From Coptodactyla brooksi (Eukaryota; Arthropoda; Insecta; Coleoptera; Scarabaeidae), in contig JAWQRM010000011.1 in the NCBI GenBank assembly GCA_033557675.1, positions 1 through 45,991 on the forward strand: a DNA stretch of 45,991 nucleotides, in the 5' to 3' direction. Positions 20,739 to 30,613 of the stretch are shown here, piece after piece. Both the position numbers and the translations under genes were made by a program. The notes under the pieces are model-generated. The model was not told where the DNA came from, did no database searches, and saw only the letters and a list, made by a program, of their open reading frames with translations. How positions within the stretch are numbered: position 1 is the stretch's first letter; each line of letters opens with the position of its first letter.

Positions 20739-22493
20739 ATGTTAAGAAATCTGTAAACGAAAATGTAGGGGACGCGCGGTACGAAGAAATAACCACAATG
20801 AAAACGGAAGTAATAGAGGAGTCGTACAATTTTCAAGTGGTAGGTGCCTCGAACGTTAGGGATGTAAACGAAATGAGTATAATCAAATATTGTTCATCAC
20901 CTAAAGAGAATAAGAATTTTGTACTTGCAAGTAGTATCGAACAATTATCAAATGTAAATGACGGTAAGTTTATTTCAAACATCTATTTACTTTTGCTAAT
21001 GCTTTAGTAAGGTTTGAAAATAAATAGAATAAATAATATTTGAATATTTACTGTCGTGCAATGATTATTTTGATATTTTTCATTCTGGATTTTGTATTTC
21101 CATCTAGAAATTTAAACTTTAATTACAGATTGCAATATTTGTGGGTCAGAGTGGTGATTGTTTTACAAAATCGAAACGTTTTTTTTTTTCATTGAATTTA
21201 CAATAAAATTAAATGCATTATTACGCTTTGTATGGAAATCAAAAAAACGTGACTTTCTCGTATGTTAATAATTGGTTGTAACTTTGTTTAACAGCTTAAT
21301 TCAATAATGATTTCTTCAATACATACAGACATTTGGATTTCAGAGTTTGTCTTTAACACCAATTTTGGATATCAATTAGTTTTGATAACGTTTTAAGTCA
21401 CTTCCTTTCTTCACGGTTTGTACTCTTTCGGAAGAATAAATGATACTTAAATATTTACTGTCGTGCAATGATTATTTTAATATTTTTGGTTCTATATTTT
21501 CTCTTTCCATCTAGAAATTTAAATTCTAATTACAGATGTTGTAGAAGCAAAGGTAAAAGTGGAGATTAAAGAACGGGCTAAGAAAACTATTCGCAAAGAA
21601 GAGGAATGTTTAATTAATAATAGAACATGTCCTCATAAGAAAAGGGAATTGGTCAAGTTAAATGCTAGTAGAGGTAATCATGTGAAAATTAGATGATTCC
21701 TATGGTATTTGTTGCATTTTATTTTTTTTATAGAAGTTTTCGTTTGCAACTTTTGCCAAATGCGAATCTTGAATGGAAAATATTTTGAAAGTCACATCAA
21801 AAGGTGCAAAAGGGAGCATATGCGGTAAATTTTGATCTTTCCGCAACGTTTCGTTCTTTGTTCTAAGTTTCCAATTTCCTAATTTTGTTGTAGATTAAGT
21901 GAACCAAAAAATGTGAATAATGCAAAGCATAATATTGATTTACAGCAGCACACTTCTTTGGTTCGCAATGATGAAGGGCTGTATGAGTGTCCAATTTGCG
22001 AAAAGATGTGTAAGCGAAGGGACGTCCTTGGAAAGCACATCAAAACACACAATAAGGACAGGGAGAAGATATTTACATGTTCCCATTGCGACTATAGTTA
22101 TACAACTAAAACTGGTCTTATATAACATGTGAATGCGAAACATTCGTCTAATAAGCAGTATAAATGCGAGAATTGCACGTACGCTACTGTACATAAAGGC
22201 AGTTTAAACAAGCAAGTACTGTTGAAGCACAGCGACGAGAAAATGAAGAAATACAAATGCGACGATTGCAAATACTCGACACATCTCAAAGACATACGAA
22301 CGAGAAACCTTTCGAATGCGCTTATCAACATTGCAATTACAGATGTAACACAGCCGAGGGCTTAAGGATACACATAAAACATCGCCACACCTTTGAAAAA
22401 CATTTTAAGTGCGATCAGTGCAGTTATGAAAGCGTTCAAAGTGGTGACCTGAAAAGACACGTTCAACAATGTCATAACCAGCCGGGCCTTTAA
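20739..22493 (+). pseudogene. C2H2 zinc-finger gene B with one nonsense change and one frameshift
   Basis: Exons by splice sites: 20739-20963 (acidic module, KTEVIEESYNF), 21536-21673 (VEIKERAKKTIRKEEE), 21734-21824 (a finger-like CNFCQMRILN...HIKRC), 21894-22493 (finger exon). The last exon starts with YECPICEKMCKRRDVLGKHIKTH. Then CSHCDYSYTTKTGLI is followed by TAA (22123-22125), where gene A has TAT (Tyr). After it the frame continues HVNAKH and YKCENCTYATVHKGSLNK. A short deletion near 22285 shifts the frame into RHTNEKPFEC, and two good fingers (CAYQHCNYRC...HIKHRH and CDQCSYESVQSGDLKRHVQQCH) end at 22493. Compared with gene A it is much better preserved, so inactivation is recent or the product is a short protein ending at 22122. 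Confidence 0.7.
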
Positions 22494-22500
22494 TTGTTTT

Positions 22501-22859
22501 AATGTCAATTCAAAATTTGAATAAAATTTGTTATGTTGTAGATGGTTTTATTTATAAACAAAAAAAAAGGAAAAAACATGCCTTTCTTTGAAAGCCCTAT
22601 TATAAATTATAATATGTAGCTGCTTTAATACATTGTTATAATAGTTGATCGGCGTTATATAAAGCTAGAATATTAATACACACATTTTGCTTACTAAATT
22701 TCTAAATAAATTTTAGTAATTCATATAAAAAAGGAAATAAAAGGCAAAAGGAAATAAAAAATGCATATGGGACAAGTAAAATAAATTCCTCAATTGAAAT
22801 TTGAAAAGAAATGTTTTATTAAACGTTTCTTATCCTTTATTAAACGTTTTTATTAAACT
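22501..22859. other. AT-rich spacer after zinc-finger gene B
   Basis: Contains an AATAAA (about 22521) shortly after the last codon, which could be the poly(A) signal of gene B. Otherwise nothing recognised. Confidence 0.45.
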
Positions 22860-23640
22860 TCCAAAAGGTAACAGTTTCAAAAGGTATCTGTTTGTCTTTG
22901 TCTTCAAAGCTATTTATTTGTCATATGTAGCTATTTTCAACTACTTCTGCATGGAACTATATTAATAAATTTGAAAAGAGACGGTTTATTACTTACCTAT
23001 CATGCTTATTTTTATTTTTATCTGTTATTAACATTTGAATACGTCGCTGAAAATTTAAAAAAAATATTACGATTAAAAAGTATAAACAGATACTTTTCTC
23101 GCGGCATAATTTCTCTGTCGTTGCCCACCAGTAATTCCAGCACATTTTTGTACACATAAAACAAAAAGTAAAGGTTTCAGAAAAGACAGTTTCAAGAAAG
23201 TAACGGTTCCAAAAGATAACTATTTTAAAAGTTAACTGCTACAAAAGGTAACTGTTTCCAAAGTTAACATTTCCCAAAAGTAACAGTTTCGAAAAGTATT
23301 TTTTCTCTGCTGTGGAGAAAAAGTACTTTTTCTTTCTGTTGATTTCTGCGAAACTTTACATTTTTAGCTATTTTCAACTATCTCTGCACTGCAATTTGAA
23401 AAGAAACTTAAAAAGATGTTGGATTTAAAAAGTATAAACAGATACTTTTCTTGGGGCAATTCCGGCATATTTTTGCACATATAACACAAAAAGAAAAATC
23501 TTAAAAGGTAACTATTCCAAAAAGTAACAGTTTCTATAAAGTAGCTGTACCAAAAAGCAACAGTTACAGTACCAAGAAGTAACCATTCCAAAAAGTAATA
23601 ATACCAAAATGTAGTTTCAAAAGTAAGTTCTTTTGTATTT
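22860..23640. repeat. Degenerate minisatellite, ~17-bp period
   Basis: Two blocks (about 22860-22895 and 23160-23300, then 23490-23635) repeat variants of AAAAGGTAACTGTTTCC and AAAAAGTAACAGTTTC. Spacer segments with AAAAGTATAAACAGATACTTTTCT occur twice (about 23078 and 23432), so a larger unit of about 350 bp containing the short repeats is itself duplicated. No coding signal. Confidence 0.7.
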
Positions 23641-23649
23641 TTTAGCAAT

Positions 23650-25244
23650 CTTTGGTTATCAATCTAAAATATTGTTATTATGTTTGCCAAAAGTGGCAAA
23701 AAAATCAGATCCACTTTAGAGCCTTATTTTTTTTTTAATTAATTAAATGAAACTTGACATAATGATGTTGTATATAATGAATAATATTGTTCACGTAAAT
23801 TTAAATGTGTCATGACAGCTTAAATAGTTTTCTTAAGCACTTATAATTACAATTTTCATTTCCATTTTTACTTCACTTAGTATTATAGCATTATTATATG
23901 TGATCAGCAAATTATAGAACATATTTTTGATTATTTATTTTAATCTCTAATCAATTAACACCTAAAAAATATTTAACCCAAGAAGCATGTAGAACTGCAA
24001 CTTGAAATATACAATTTCAAACTTGGTGCAGTACACTTAGCACAATCTAAATTTGAACCAGAAAAGATCTATCTTGATCGAAAAGTTCTACCAATATTTT
24101 AAATATTGATTTGTTATTAAAATTATTACTGCCGGGCTTGCAGTAATATCCAAATCCCACGTGATCAAATGCAGATTCCTGTTCCAAGAATTTGTTTATG
24201 GTAGTTTGGTAGTACTGTAATATTCTTCTGTGTGTCACTAAAAAGTCACTAGATCTTGACATTTCAAACATAGGCGTTAGTGAACTGAATATTGTAACGT
24301 TTTAGATTAGTCACAGCGAATATAGAGAGCTTTCGTAATTAACAAATACACAATTTTCGCTCGTTTAACAGTATAGGATTTAATGTTAATACCATTTGGT
24401 AATAAATATTTTCCTGTTATTTAACAGTAAATTTATTTTGTTATGCCATTAACTTTCTTAATTGTGACAGTTAGGGTGTTTTATTTTGATCATTACCATA
24501 CTGCAAGTTTGGTTGTCTAATCAGTTTAATAAAATGATCTTTTTAAACAATAAAAGGTTACTTTAATAGAAATAATGTTCGTTATCACCAATTATGAAAT
24601 GTCATCAAGTCTGATGGTTTACCTGTTCAGTTGCAATATTAAGCGAAGCATTTATTTCTTCTCTGAAGAATATGACGCTGTCTGCGATTTATGATCCATC
24701 CTATTACTGAAAGGCTCACGTAACTAACGTTTAGCCGTAAAAAAGTCGATAAATAAGTTGAACAATATTTTCAAAATGTGTAAATGGAATTAAACAAGTG
24801 TATACTATTCATATAAATTTCACACTCGCGAGTGACCCCTAATGTTGAATTTAACAGAATATTTTGAGATATTCTATCAATAATTTTGTGCCTTACGGTG
24901 TCGACATTATTGCTACGTGCAAACTATGAGTGTATTATTGCTTTGAACTTTTATTTCTACCGCTTTCAATTTTGCATCCACTTGCAGTTCTTGTGATCTA
25001 AAGTTTTTCATAGCTTATTTATTACATATTTAAGTATTTTTTTATACTCATTATTTCGTAGTAAACCTATTAAATAAACCCTTCAATTTAAACTTTGTCG
25101 TTTACAATTACATAGTTTGACAATTTTCACCAACAGCAGATGTTTTATTTTTTACAAATTCGTTACTGAATCCACAGATACATAATTTGGGTTTGCACAT
25201 CTCAGTTTAATTAATTAAATCCGAAACTCAGAAAGATCCCACGC
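23650..25244. other. Unassigned AT-rich DNA
   Basis: No gene recognised. About 24295-24370 is repeated in direct orientation at 38965-39045 (CTAGTCACAGC...GAGAGCTTTC, AATTTTCGCTCGTTTAACA). About 24455-24520 recurs in inverted orientation at 39084-39150 (CAAACTTGCAGTA, ACACCCTAACTG). These are pieces of one dispersed element. About 25105-25210 is shared with 30120-30225 upstream of the second nucleotidase gene. Confidence 0.5.
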
Positions 25245-25401
25245 AGATTGAACCTTTGGCAACATGCACGAAAAAGGCGAATGTTGTCATAATACGATAT
25301 AGCGCTTAAATTTGGGAACAATTGTTGCTTATGCAGAACTAACAGGATCATATTTTGTGCCCGCTAGTCAATATGGCAATTTGACGTGCGATTGACACTA
25401 A
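25245..25401 (+). promoter_or_regulatory. Conserved upstream region of nucleotidase-like gene 1
   Basis: Shared with 30460-30613 in front of gene 2, including TTGAACC/TGAACC, TTAAATTTGG, CAATTGTTGCTTATG, AGAACTAAC and CGATTGACAC just before the start codon. No strong TATA box is seen. It is likely the proximal promoter plus 5' leader. Confidence 0.5.
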
Positions 25402-28189
25402 ATGTTGTGGTTAACACTGACGTTTCTATTCGTCGATACCGTATTCCCGTCCAAAACCTTAGCTTCTCAAGAGGATGTTGAATTGTTAATTTTCCACACG
25501 GGCAACATTCAAGGGAGATTCGTGGAGACTATGAACCACGAAACCGGCAAACCTCAAGGGGGGTTGGCAAAAGTAGCGCACGTGCTTAACGAGGCCAGAA
25601 AGGCCCACGACTCCGTATTATATTTTGACACAGGAGACGTGTTCACCGGTACCGTTTGGTTTACGGTGCACAAAGATAAGATTGCCACGGAATTTATGAA
25701 TGCTCTAAAACCAAACGTCATGGTGAGTTCCTTATGATCTGATTTATACGTGCTGTTTCTCAATGTTAAACATTGTCGTTACGATTCAGAACCAATTGAA
25801 TTTTGTCTTTGGCTAGTTTAAATTTTCCTCTTTCTTTAGGATATAATCGTGTGGTATATTTATTATCTAAGGGTTCCTCGAATAAGGGAAGGTGCAGAAA
25901 ATGGGAATTTTCTACATCTTCGCTCCTGCGGGCTAAAATAATAGATGCAGCTAATCTTGTAAGACCGGAAATGCTATTTTTTATACGAATAGATTTTTGT
26001 TTTTCCGGCGGCATTTAATACCAAATTTTCCAGGAGATAAATTTTTTTAATGCCGTCCTCATTCTAATTGTTGCCATCGTGAGTTTTTGTTAGGACAGAC
26101 AAAGTATCGAAGCTTACCGACGTCTGAATTGGATATCAAGGCTGCCCAGTGTACTGTATACGTTTGCTGCATTCGCAAACGTACGGCGTTGCCACAGTAA
26201 TGCCCAAATAATACGCGGACAACCGGTACAAACAAAACCTGGCAATCAGCGGCAATATCATGGAAGTTTTAAAAAGTTTGTAGGTGTAAATGTACCACAC
26301 TGCAACACTTCTAAATCACTTTCTAAATTTTTGTTTCGCAAACGTATTCCTTTTGACCTTCGGGTAGAGGAGTGTGGCGTTCAGGTCAATAACTGCTCCT
26401 ATTAAAATCATTCTCAATTTTTAACACCACGTAGCTCATACGAGGGTTGATAAGGGTTGTACTCTGCTATACGTATAATTGACAATATTCCGTTTGCATC
26501 GTTTTAGTTGTAAAAATCGTGTATTACATTCATTACCTAACTGTCCCTTGAATTGATAATAAAAACAGGTCGATAACTACTCATATTAAAATCATTCTCA
26601 ATTTTTAAAACGTCATCCACACGCTCAAGCTCAAGCACGCACGCACGCTCAACCAAGGGTTAATAAAGGTTTTGCTCTGCTATATAATCAATAATATTCC
26701 GCTGATATCGTTTTAATTCTAAAACTTCAACTGTACATTGTCAATTAACTGCCAATATATGTATGTGCCTAATGTTACCACTTTCCTTTACTTGCAGTGT
26801 GTGGGCAATCATGAGTTCGATCTTGGAGTTGAAGGGCTAATCCCGTTTTTGAAAAACGCCAACTTTCCCCTAGTGATGTCGAATTTCAATTTACAACGAG
26901 AACCGGCTTTGAAAAAGTTAATAAAAGAGTCGGTGATCCTAAAGGTGAAAGGTAGAAGAATAGGAGTTGTCGGTTGTATGAGGGCGGACGCGGTACACTC
27001 TTCCGATTTCAGAAACGTAGAAATAACGGACGAGGTAACGGCCGTGAGGAGGTTGTCGAAAAGGCTCGTCGAACGCGGAATTAACATAATCATAGTTTTA
27101 AGCCACGCCGGGTTCAGAATAAGCAACAGAATAGCGAGGTTCGTACGAGAAGTCGATCTCGTTATCGGCGGAATTTCCATGGAATTTAAACCGCACCGCA
27201 AGGAGGCAAACGAGGACGAGCCGAAGGATCCGTACCTGAAGGTGGTCACGCAGAAAGACGGGAAGAAGGTACCTATTCTCAACACGTACATGTACGCTAA
27301 ATACATAGGCAAAGTGCACGTTACGTTTGATAATAAGGGCCTTTTAACAAATTTTACCGGAGAACCCATCTTCTTAGACGAAACCGTTCCTAGTGATCCC
27401 GGCATCAAAGATCTCGTAGAGAAATTTCGCCCTGCCATTACCGCCTTGCACGCGACCGTGATCGGTCGAAGTAGAACCTTCCTGGACGCAAGTTCGTGTC
27501 GGAGTCAAGAGTGCAATTTTGGAAACATGGTAATGGACGCCTTCGTCAGGTACCGGGCGATTCGTTACGACGGTTCCCCTTGGACCGATACGCCCATCGC
27601 TCTGATGAATGCTGGTTCTTTACATCAAAGTATAGACCCTTCGCTACGGGGATTCAATGTTTCCAAAGCGGATATTTTATCGGCCTTGCCTTTCAGCCAA
27701 CGGCTGTACCTTATTAAATTGACGGGCGAGGATTTACTGACTACCCTGGACGCGAGCATCAAAGGGGTTACCAAATCGGCGCATTTGGTAACGTCCGGTT
27801 TGAGAATCGTTTACGAGTCCGAAGATTCGGTATTCAATCGAGTTAAGTCGGTTCGTGTCCTGTGCGTCCATTGCGAAATCCCGACTTACGTGCCAATCGA
27901 AAGGGAAGCCTTGTATCAGATTCTGACCACTCAGTTCATGATTAACGGCGGCGATGGGTATACGATTATAAGAGATAAAAGTAACCACATCCGATTGGAT
28001 GCGATGGACGTTGACCCCGTTATTGAATATTTTACGGTGATGGAAACGGTTATGCCGGAAACGGACGAACGAATAATTATGCACGAAGGCGAATATGAAG
28101 CAAGTAACGTGAAATCTCGAACTCCACAACGCGGATTAGTGTTCTTTTCGGTATCGTTCGTGGTATTGTCGTCGTTTGTCCCAATATAA
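25402..28189 (+). CDS. 5'-nucleotidase/apyrase-family protein 1, secreted, metal site degenerate
   Basis: Two exons, 25402-25722 and 26798-28189, join in phase 0 at VM/CVGNHEFD and give 570 aa, the usual CD73 length. There is a signal peptide (MLWLTLTFLFVDTVF...), then the calcineurin-like phosphoesterase domain, then the 5'-nucleotidase C-terminal domain. The hydrophobic end after SRTPQRG suggests a GPI anchor. Retained motifs are DTGDVFTGTVWF, GNHEFDLG, LSHAGF, SCRSQECNFGN and NGGDGY. Changed motifs are the N-terminal HTNDxHxR, here HTGNIQGR (Asp to Asn, His to Gln); GGHS, here GGIS (metal His lost); and GGGIRSPID, here AGSLHQSID (substrate Arg lost). The family hydrolyses extracellular AMP or ATP/ADP using two metals. 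With three ligands changed, normal catalysis is unlikely and a binding role is more plausible. The 1,075-bp intron holds inserted repeats. Confidence 0.9.
26380..26730. repeat. Tandem duplication inside the intron of nucleotidase-like gene 1
   Basis: About 26380-26530 and 26566-26725 share AGGTC(A/G)ATAACT, CTCAATTTTTAA, AAGGGTT and CTCTGCTATA in the same order. Gene 2 carries one corresponding copy (about 31105-31210). The second unit includes a CAAGCTCAAGCACGCACGC simple stretch. Confidence 0.65.
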
Positions 28190-28393
28190 TATACTACTGT
28201 ACGTGTATGCGTATCATTTCAAACATCGCGTAACTGCATATTTATAGCGGGCGCTTCCTGAAACAATGTCTCTCGGCAGCTGTAGCGCCTTCATTCGTTG
28301 CTGTAACGGGGTTGACTACAGGAAATGAATTCAGCAATTAATTTTCAGTTAAAACCGATAATAATCTGCCTTAAATACAACATGACTTAATTT
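28190..28393 (+). other. 3' flank of nucleotidase-like gene 1
   Basis: Matches the 3' flank of gene 2 (GCATATTTATA(G/C)CGGGCGCTTCCT). Gene 2 has AATAAA here, while gene 1 has AATGAA (about 28324), a weaker poly(A) signal. Confidence 0.5.
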
Positions 28394-28437
28394 AAACTCA
28401 TAGTCAAACATATATTAATATTTGTGACTATGAGTTT
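28394..28437. repeat. 13-bp perfect inverted repeat
   Basis: AAACTCATAGTCA (28394-28406) and TGACTATGAGTTT (28425-28437) with an 18-bp AT-rich centre. It abuts the 3' end of the Penelope-like remnant and may be part of that element's terminus. Confidence 0.75.
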
Positions 28438-29010
28438 CCCGGTATATGTGAGTTTTTATGGAGATGTTCTGCGTAGTTCGAATCATTGTTCTTTTTGATG
28501 TGAGAGTTTAAGTGTTCTTTATACCTTTCGTTGAACTTTCTACCTGTTTGTCCGATATAGTTCGTATCACAGGTTCCACATTTTATTCTGTAAACTCCTG
28601 ATTCATCCATGTTATTGGTTTTTGTATATTTTTGTGTGTGTTATTTTGTGTGCTGTCCTGAATGCGATGTTTATGTTATGTTTTTTGAATATTTTGCTTC
28701 TTACATTGGTGTTCTTCTTTTTGTTCTATATTTTTTCATGTATTTTTGTTATTAGTGTTGTTTGAAATCAGTTTCTCGTTCCTATTTGTAGTATGATATT
28801 CAATTCTTGTTGTGTAATGAATGATATTGTCCGTTTGCGTAGGTTTCCTGTAAATCTTGTATTGTAATTTGCTTTCTTTCTTTGTGATGGTGATATCCAT
28901 ATAATTTATGTTGTTGTTTGTTTCTTTTTTACATATAAATTTTATCTTGTTATGTTTCCCGTTGAGAATGTTCTTAGAGACTGTATATAGTCTTCCCAGT
29001 TTGTGATGGG
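28428..29010 (-). pseudogene. Penelope-like retroelement remnant (RT end plus GIY-YIG nuclease)
   Basis: Reading leftwards, about 28930-28780 gives NNINYMDITITKKESKLQ then YKIYRKPTQTDNIIHYT. This is the C-terminal reverse-transcriptase signature of Penelope-like elements (INFLDLTI...KIYRKPTxTDxxIH). Next comes RSKIFKKHNINIAFRT (about 28700-28650). The GIY-YIG endonuclease start follows at 28610-28428: DESGVYRIKCGTCDTNYIGQ then TGRKFNERYKEHL, with the catalytic Tyr and Arg visible. Frame breaks lie between the pieces and the catalytic RT core is missing. It is a 5'-truncated dead copy between the two nucleotidase-like genes. Confidence 0.8.
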
Positions 29011-29122
29011 TTTTATGATCAACTGATAGCTTTATTAATATACCATTAAGCAGAGAATGGAAACCTGGTAGCAGGTAAGTACAGAGCAGAATTTAGTAAA
29101 CGAAACATTCAGGCAGAAATTT

Positions 29123-29298
29123 TTATAATCTATTCCTTGAAAAACATATTTACGTACTTATTACTATTGCGTTTCACCTTACTATATAAGACAGGTAAAC
29201 ATTTTTAGGCACTTCTTATAATCTGTTACTTGAAAAACATATTTACGTACTCATTACTATGTATTCTACCTTACTATATAATGCAGGTAAAGATGTTT
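29123..29298. repeat. Two tandem 93-bp direct repeats
   Basis: Units start at 29123 and 29216 with TTATAATCT and share TTGAAAAACATATTTACGTAC, TATTAC/CATTAC and CCTTACTATATAA with few differences. Confidence 0.8.
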
Positions 29299-29880
29299 AA
29301 AATTTAGTTTGAAGCAAGTCTTCGTCACTTTCGTACACTGCTGATAAAGAAATATTATTAATATGCTTAAATTCGTAGCATATGCTTCCCATACGCCGGT
29401 TTTAATTGGATGCAGCGCAGTTTCTTGGAAAATATGTATATTTTCAGTAGACAGTATTCCACAATTTTGGGAATTTATGTAACCACTATTACGAAAATGT
29501 GCTTCTTCATCGAAGAAGAAGATATCAAGTAAATTGTCATCATTACGGTTATTATTAAACCAATTACAATACCCCATGCGCTTTTGAAAATGTGTTGGTT
29601 ATAATTCTTGGACTACAATAATTTTGTATGGATGCACATTGCCTTGAAAGACGCATATGAAGCACTTTTTTCCACTTCCCGGCAGGAACCGTAGGAGATA
29701 CCTTCTTTTAACAATATATATTTTAATGCGAAATATTACAATAGTTTTAAGTACTTCCTGTTTGATTTGACAATTGTCCTAAAGGTTTTGTCAGGCTTGC
29801 CTCTAACCTGACTTTAATATCAGCCACAACGTCTTGTGTAAGTATACTAGTTCTCCCGCTTGATTTTTCTTTCTTATCCG
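29266..29880 (-). pseudogene. Tc1/IS630-type transposase remnant
   Basis: Read leftwards, the piece at about 29870-29770 resembles the helix-turn-helix region (SSGRTSILTQDVVADIKVRL). Then come FQGNVHPYKIIVVQEL (about 29660-29615) and HFQKRMGYCNWF (about 29600-29560). The DDE core follows: FFDEEAHFRNSGYINSQNCG, then STENIHIFQETALHPIKTGV, equivalent to the DEAHFHLSGYVNKQNCRIW...ENPH signature of this family. The second catalytic Asp (in FFDEEAHF) is present, but stops and frame changes break the gene and its C-terminus is missing. Confidence 0.7.
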
Positions 29881-30459
29881 CTAAAATGTTAGCATGAAGA
29901 GAAAAATGGGTTAGTAACGTTTTCTCGTGTTATGAAGTATGGACTAAGACTGAATAAACAAATCAAGACGGTGCGAGGAGAGAAACAAGTGCGCCGAAGT
30001 AAGTGTGAAAAAGGTGTTGAAACCTTGAACTGTATTATTACTCTTTGTTCAGGTGTTAATAAAGGTTCAACAGTAAAATTCGCCCTAAAGCAATTATAAA
30101 AATAAAAAGCCAGAGGAATTATACAGTTTGACAATTTTCATCTAAAGCCGAGCCTTTTTTTTCACAAATTTATCACCGAATCCACAGATATACACTTTAG
30201 GTTTCCACACTTCAGTTTAATTAATTACATTCCATTATTTGCACAATAAGTTCACTCAAAAACCTCGCGCACGCGAAATATATGAATGCCAAACGACTTG
30301 AGATTTTTAAAAAGCAAGCTTTATTTCGAAGACTTCTGTTCTCATGCGTTGCAATTACGACAATACTATACTACCACATTTTATTCTACATTATCGTGTA
30401 GGGAAGAATTTCGCTGACACAGCTACGGGCGTTGCTAGACATCTCATATAACTCGCGGA
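29881..30459. other. Insert-like DNA between Tc1-type remnant and gene 2 promoter
   Basis: About 29890-30080 is somewhat GC-richer, ends with AATAAAGG-type sequence and could be a solo LTR, but no ends are proven. About 30120-30225 matches 25105-25210 upstream of gene 1. About 30235-30460 is an insertion absent from gene 1 at the same place. Confidence 0.35.
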
Positions 30460-30613
30460 CTGAACCATTAAAGAAATCCACGAAAAACGTGCGTGTTGCC
30501 GTGATGTAACATAACGGTTAAATTTGGAATCAATTGTTGCTTATGGAGAACTAACCGCACCATATTTGGAGCATATCAGTTAATTTCGAAGTTTGATGTA
30601 CGATTGACACAAA
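30460..30613 (+). promoter_or_regulatory. Conserved upstream region of nucleotidase-like gene 2
   Basis: Homologous to 25245-25401 (see shared motifs there). The match runs up to the start codon and includes CAATTGTTGCTTATGGAGAA. Confidence 0.5.

Larger units (their letters stand above)
16889..22500 (+). repeat. Segmental duplication unit B
   Basis: Second, shorter copy of 6965-16760. It begins TATTTTTTTAACATTATAG, matching 6965 onward, within about 180 bp of the end of zinc-finger gene A, so the units lie head to tail. It lacks the THAP frame, both MITEs and the Helitron. Confidence 0.8.

Noticed and set aside
22123..22125. Stop-codon readthrough or recoding in zinc-finger gene B
   Set aside because: A plain Tyr-to-stop change is shown by gene A, and a frameshift follows soon after; no recoding signal is visible.
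22860..23640. CRISPR-like array
   Set aside because: Repeats are degenerate, directly adjoining and variable in spacing, without unique spacers; the genome is eukaryotic.
23364..23648. 94-aa minus-strand frame rich in Phe/Tyr/Trp
   Set aside because: Translation of the minisatellite; repeated residues come from the repeat itself.
26809..27438. 209-aa open frame antisense to nucleotidase-like gene 1
   Set aside because: It is the shadow of a conserved coding exon; the same shadow appears in broken form under gene 2 and has no start context or domain.
27734..28129. 131-aa antisense open frame under the same gene
   Set aside because: Shadow frame; composition follows the sense codons.
29889..30080. 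Solo LTR
   Set aside because: Has LTR-like composition and an AATAAA, but TG...CA ends and a target duplication could not be established.
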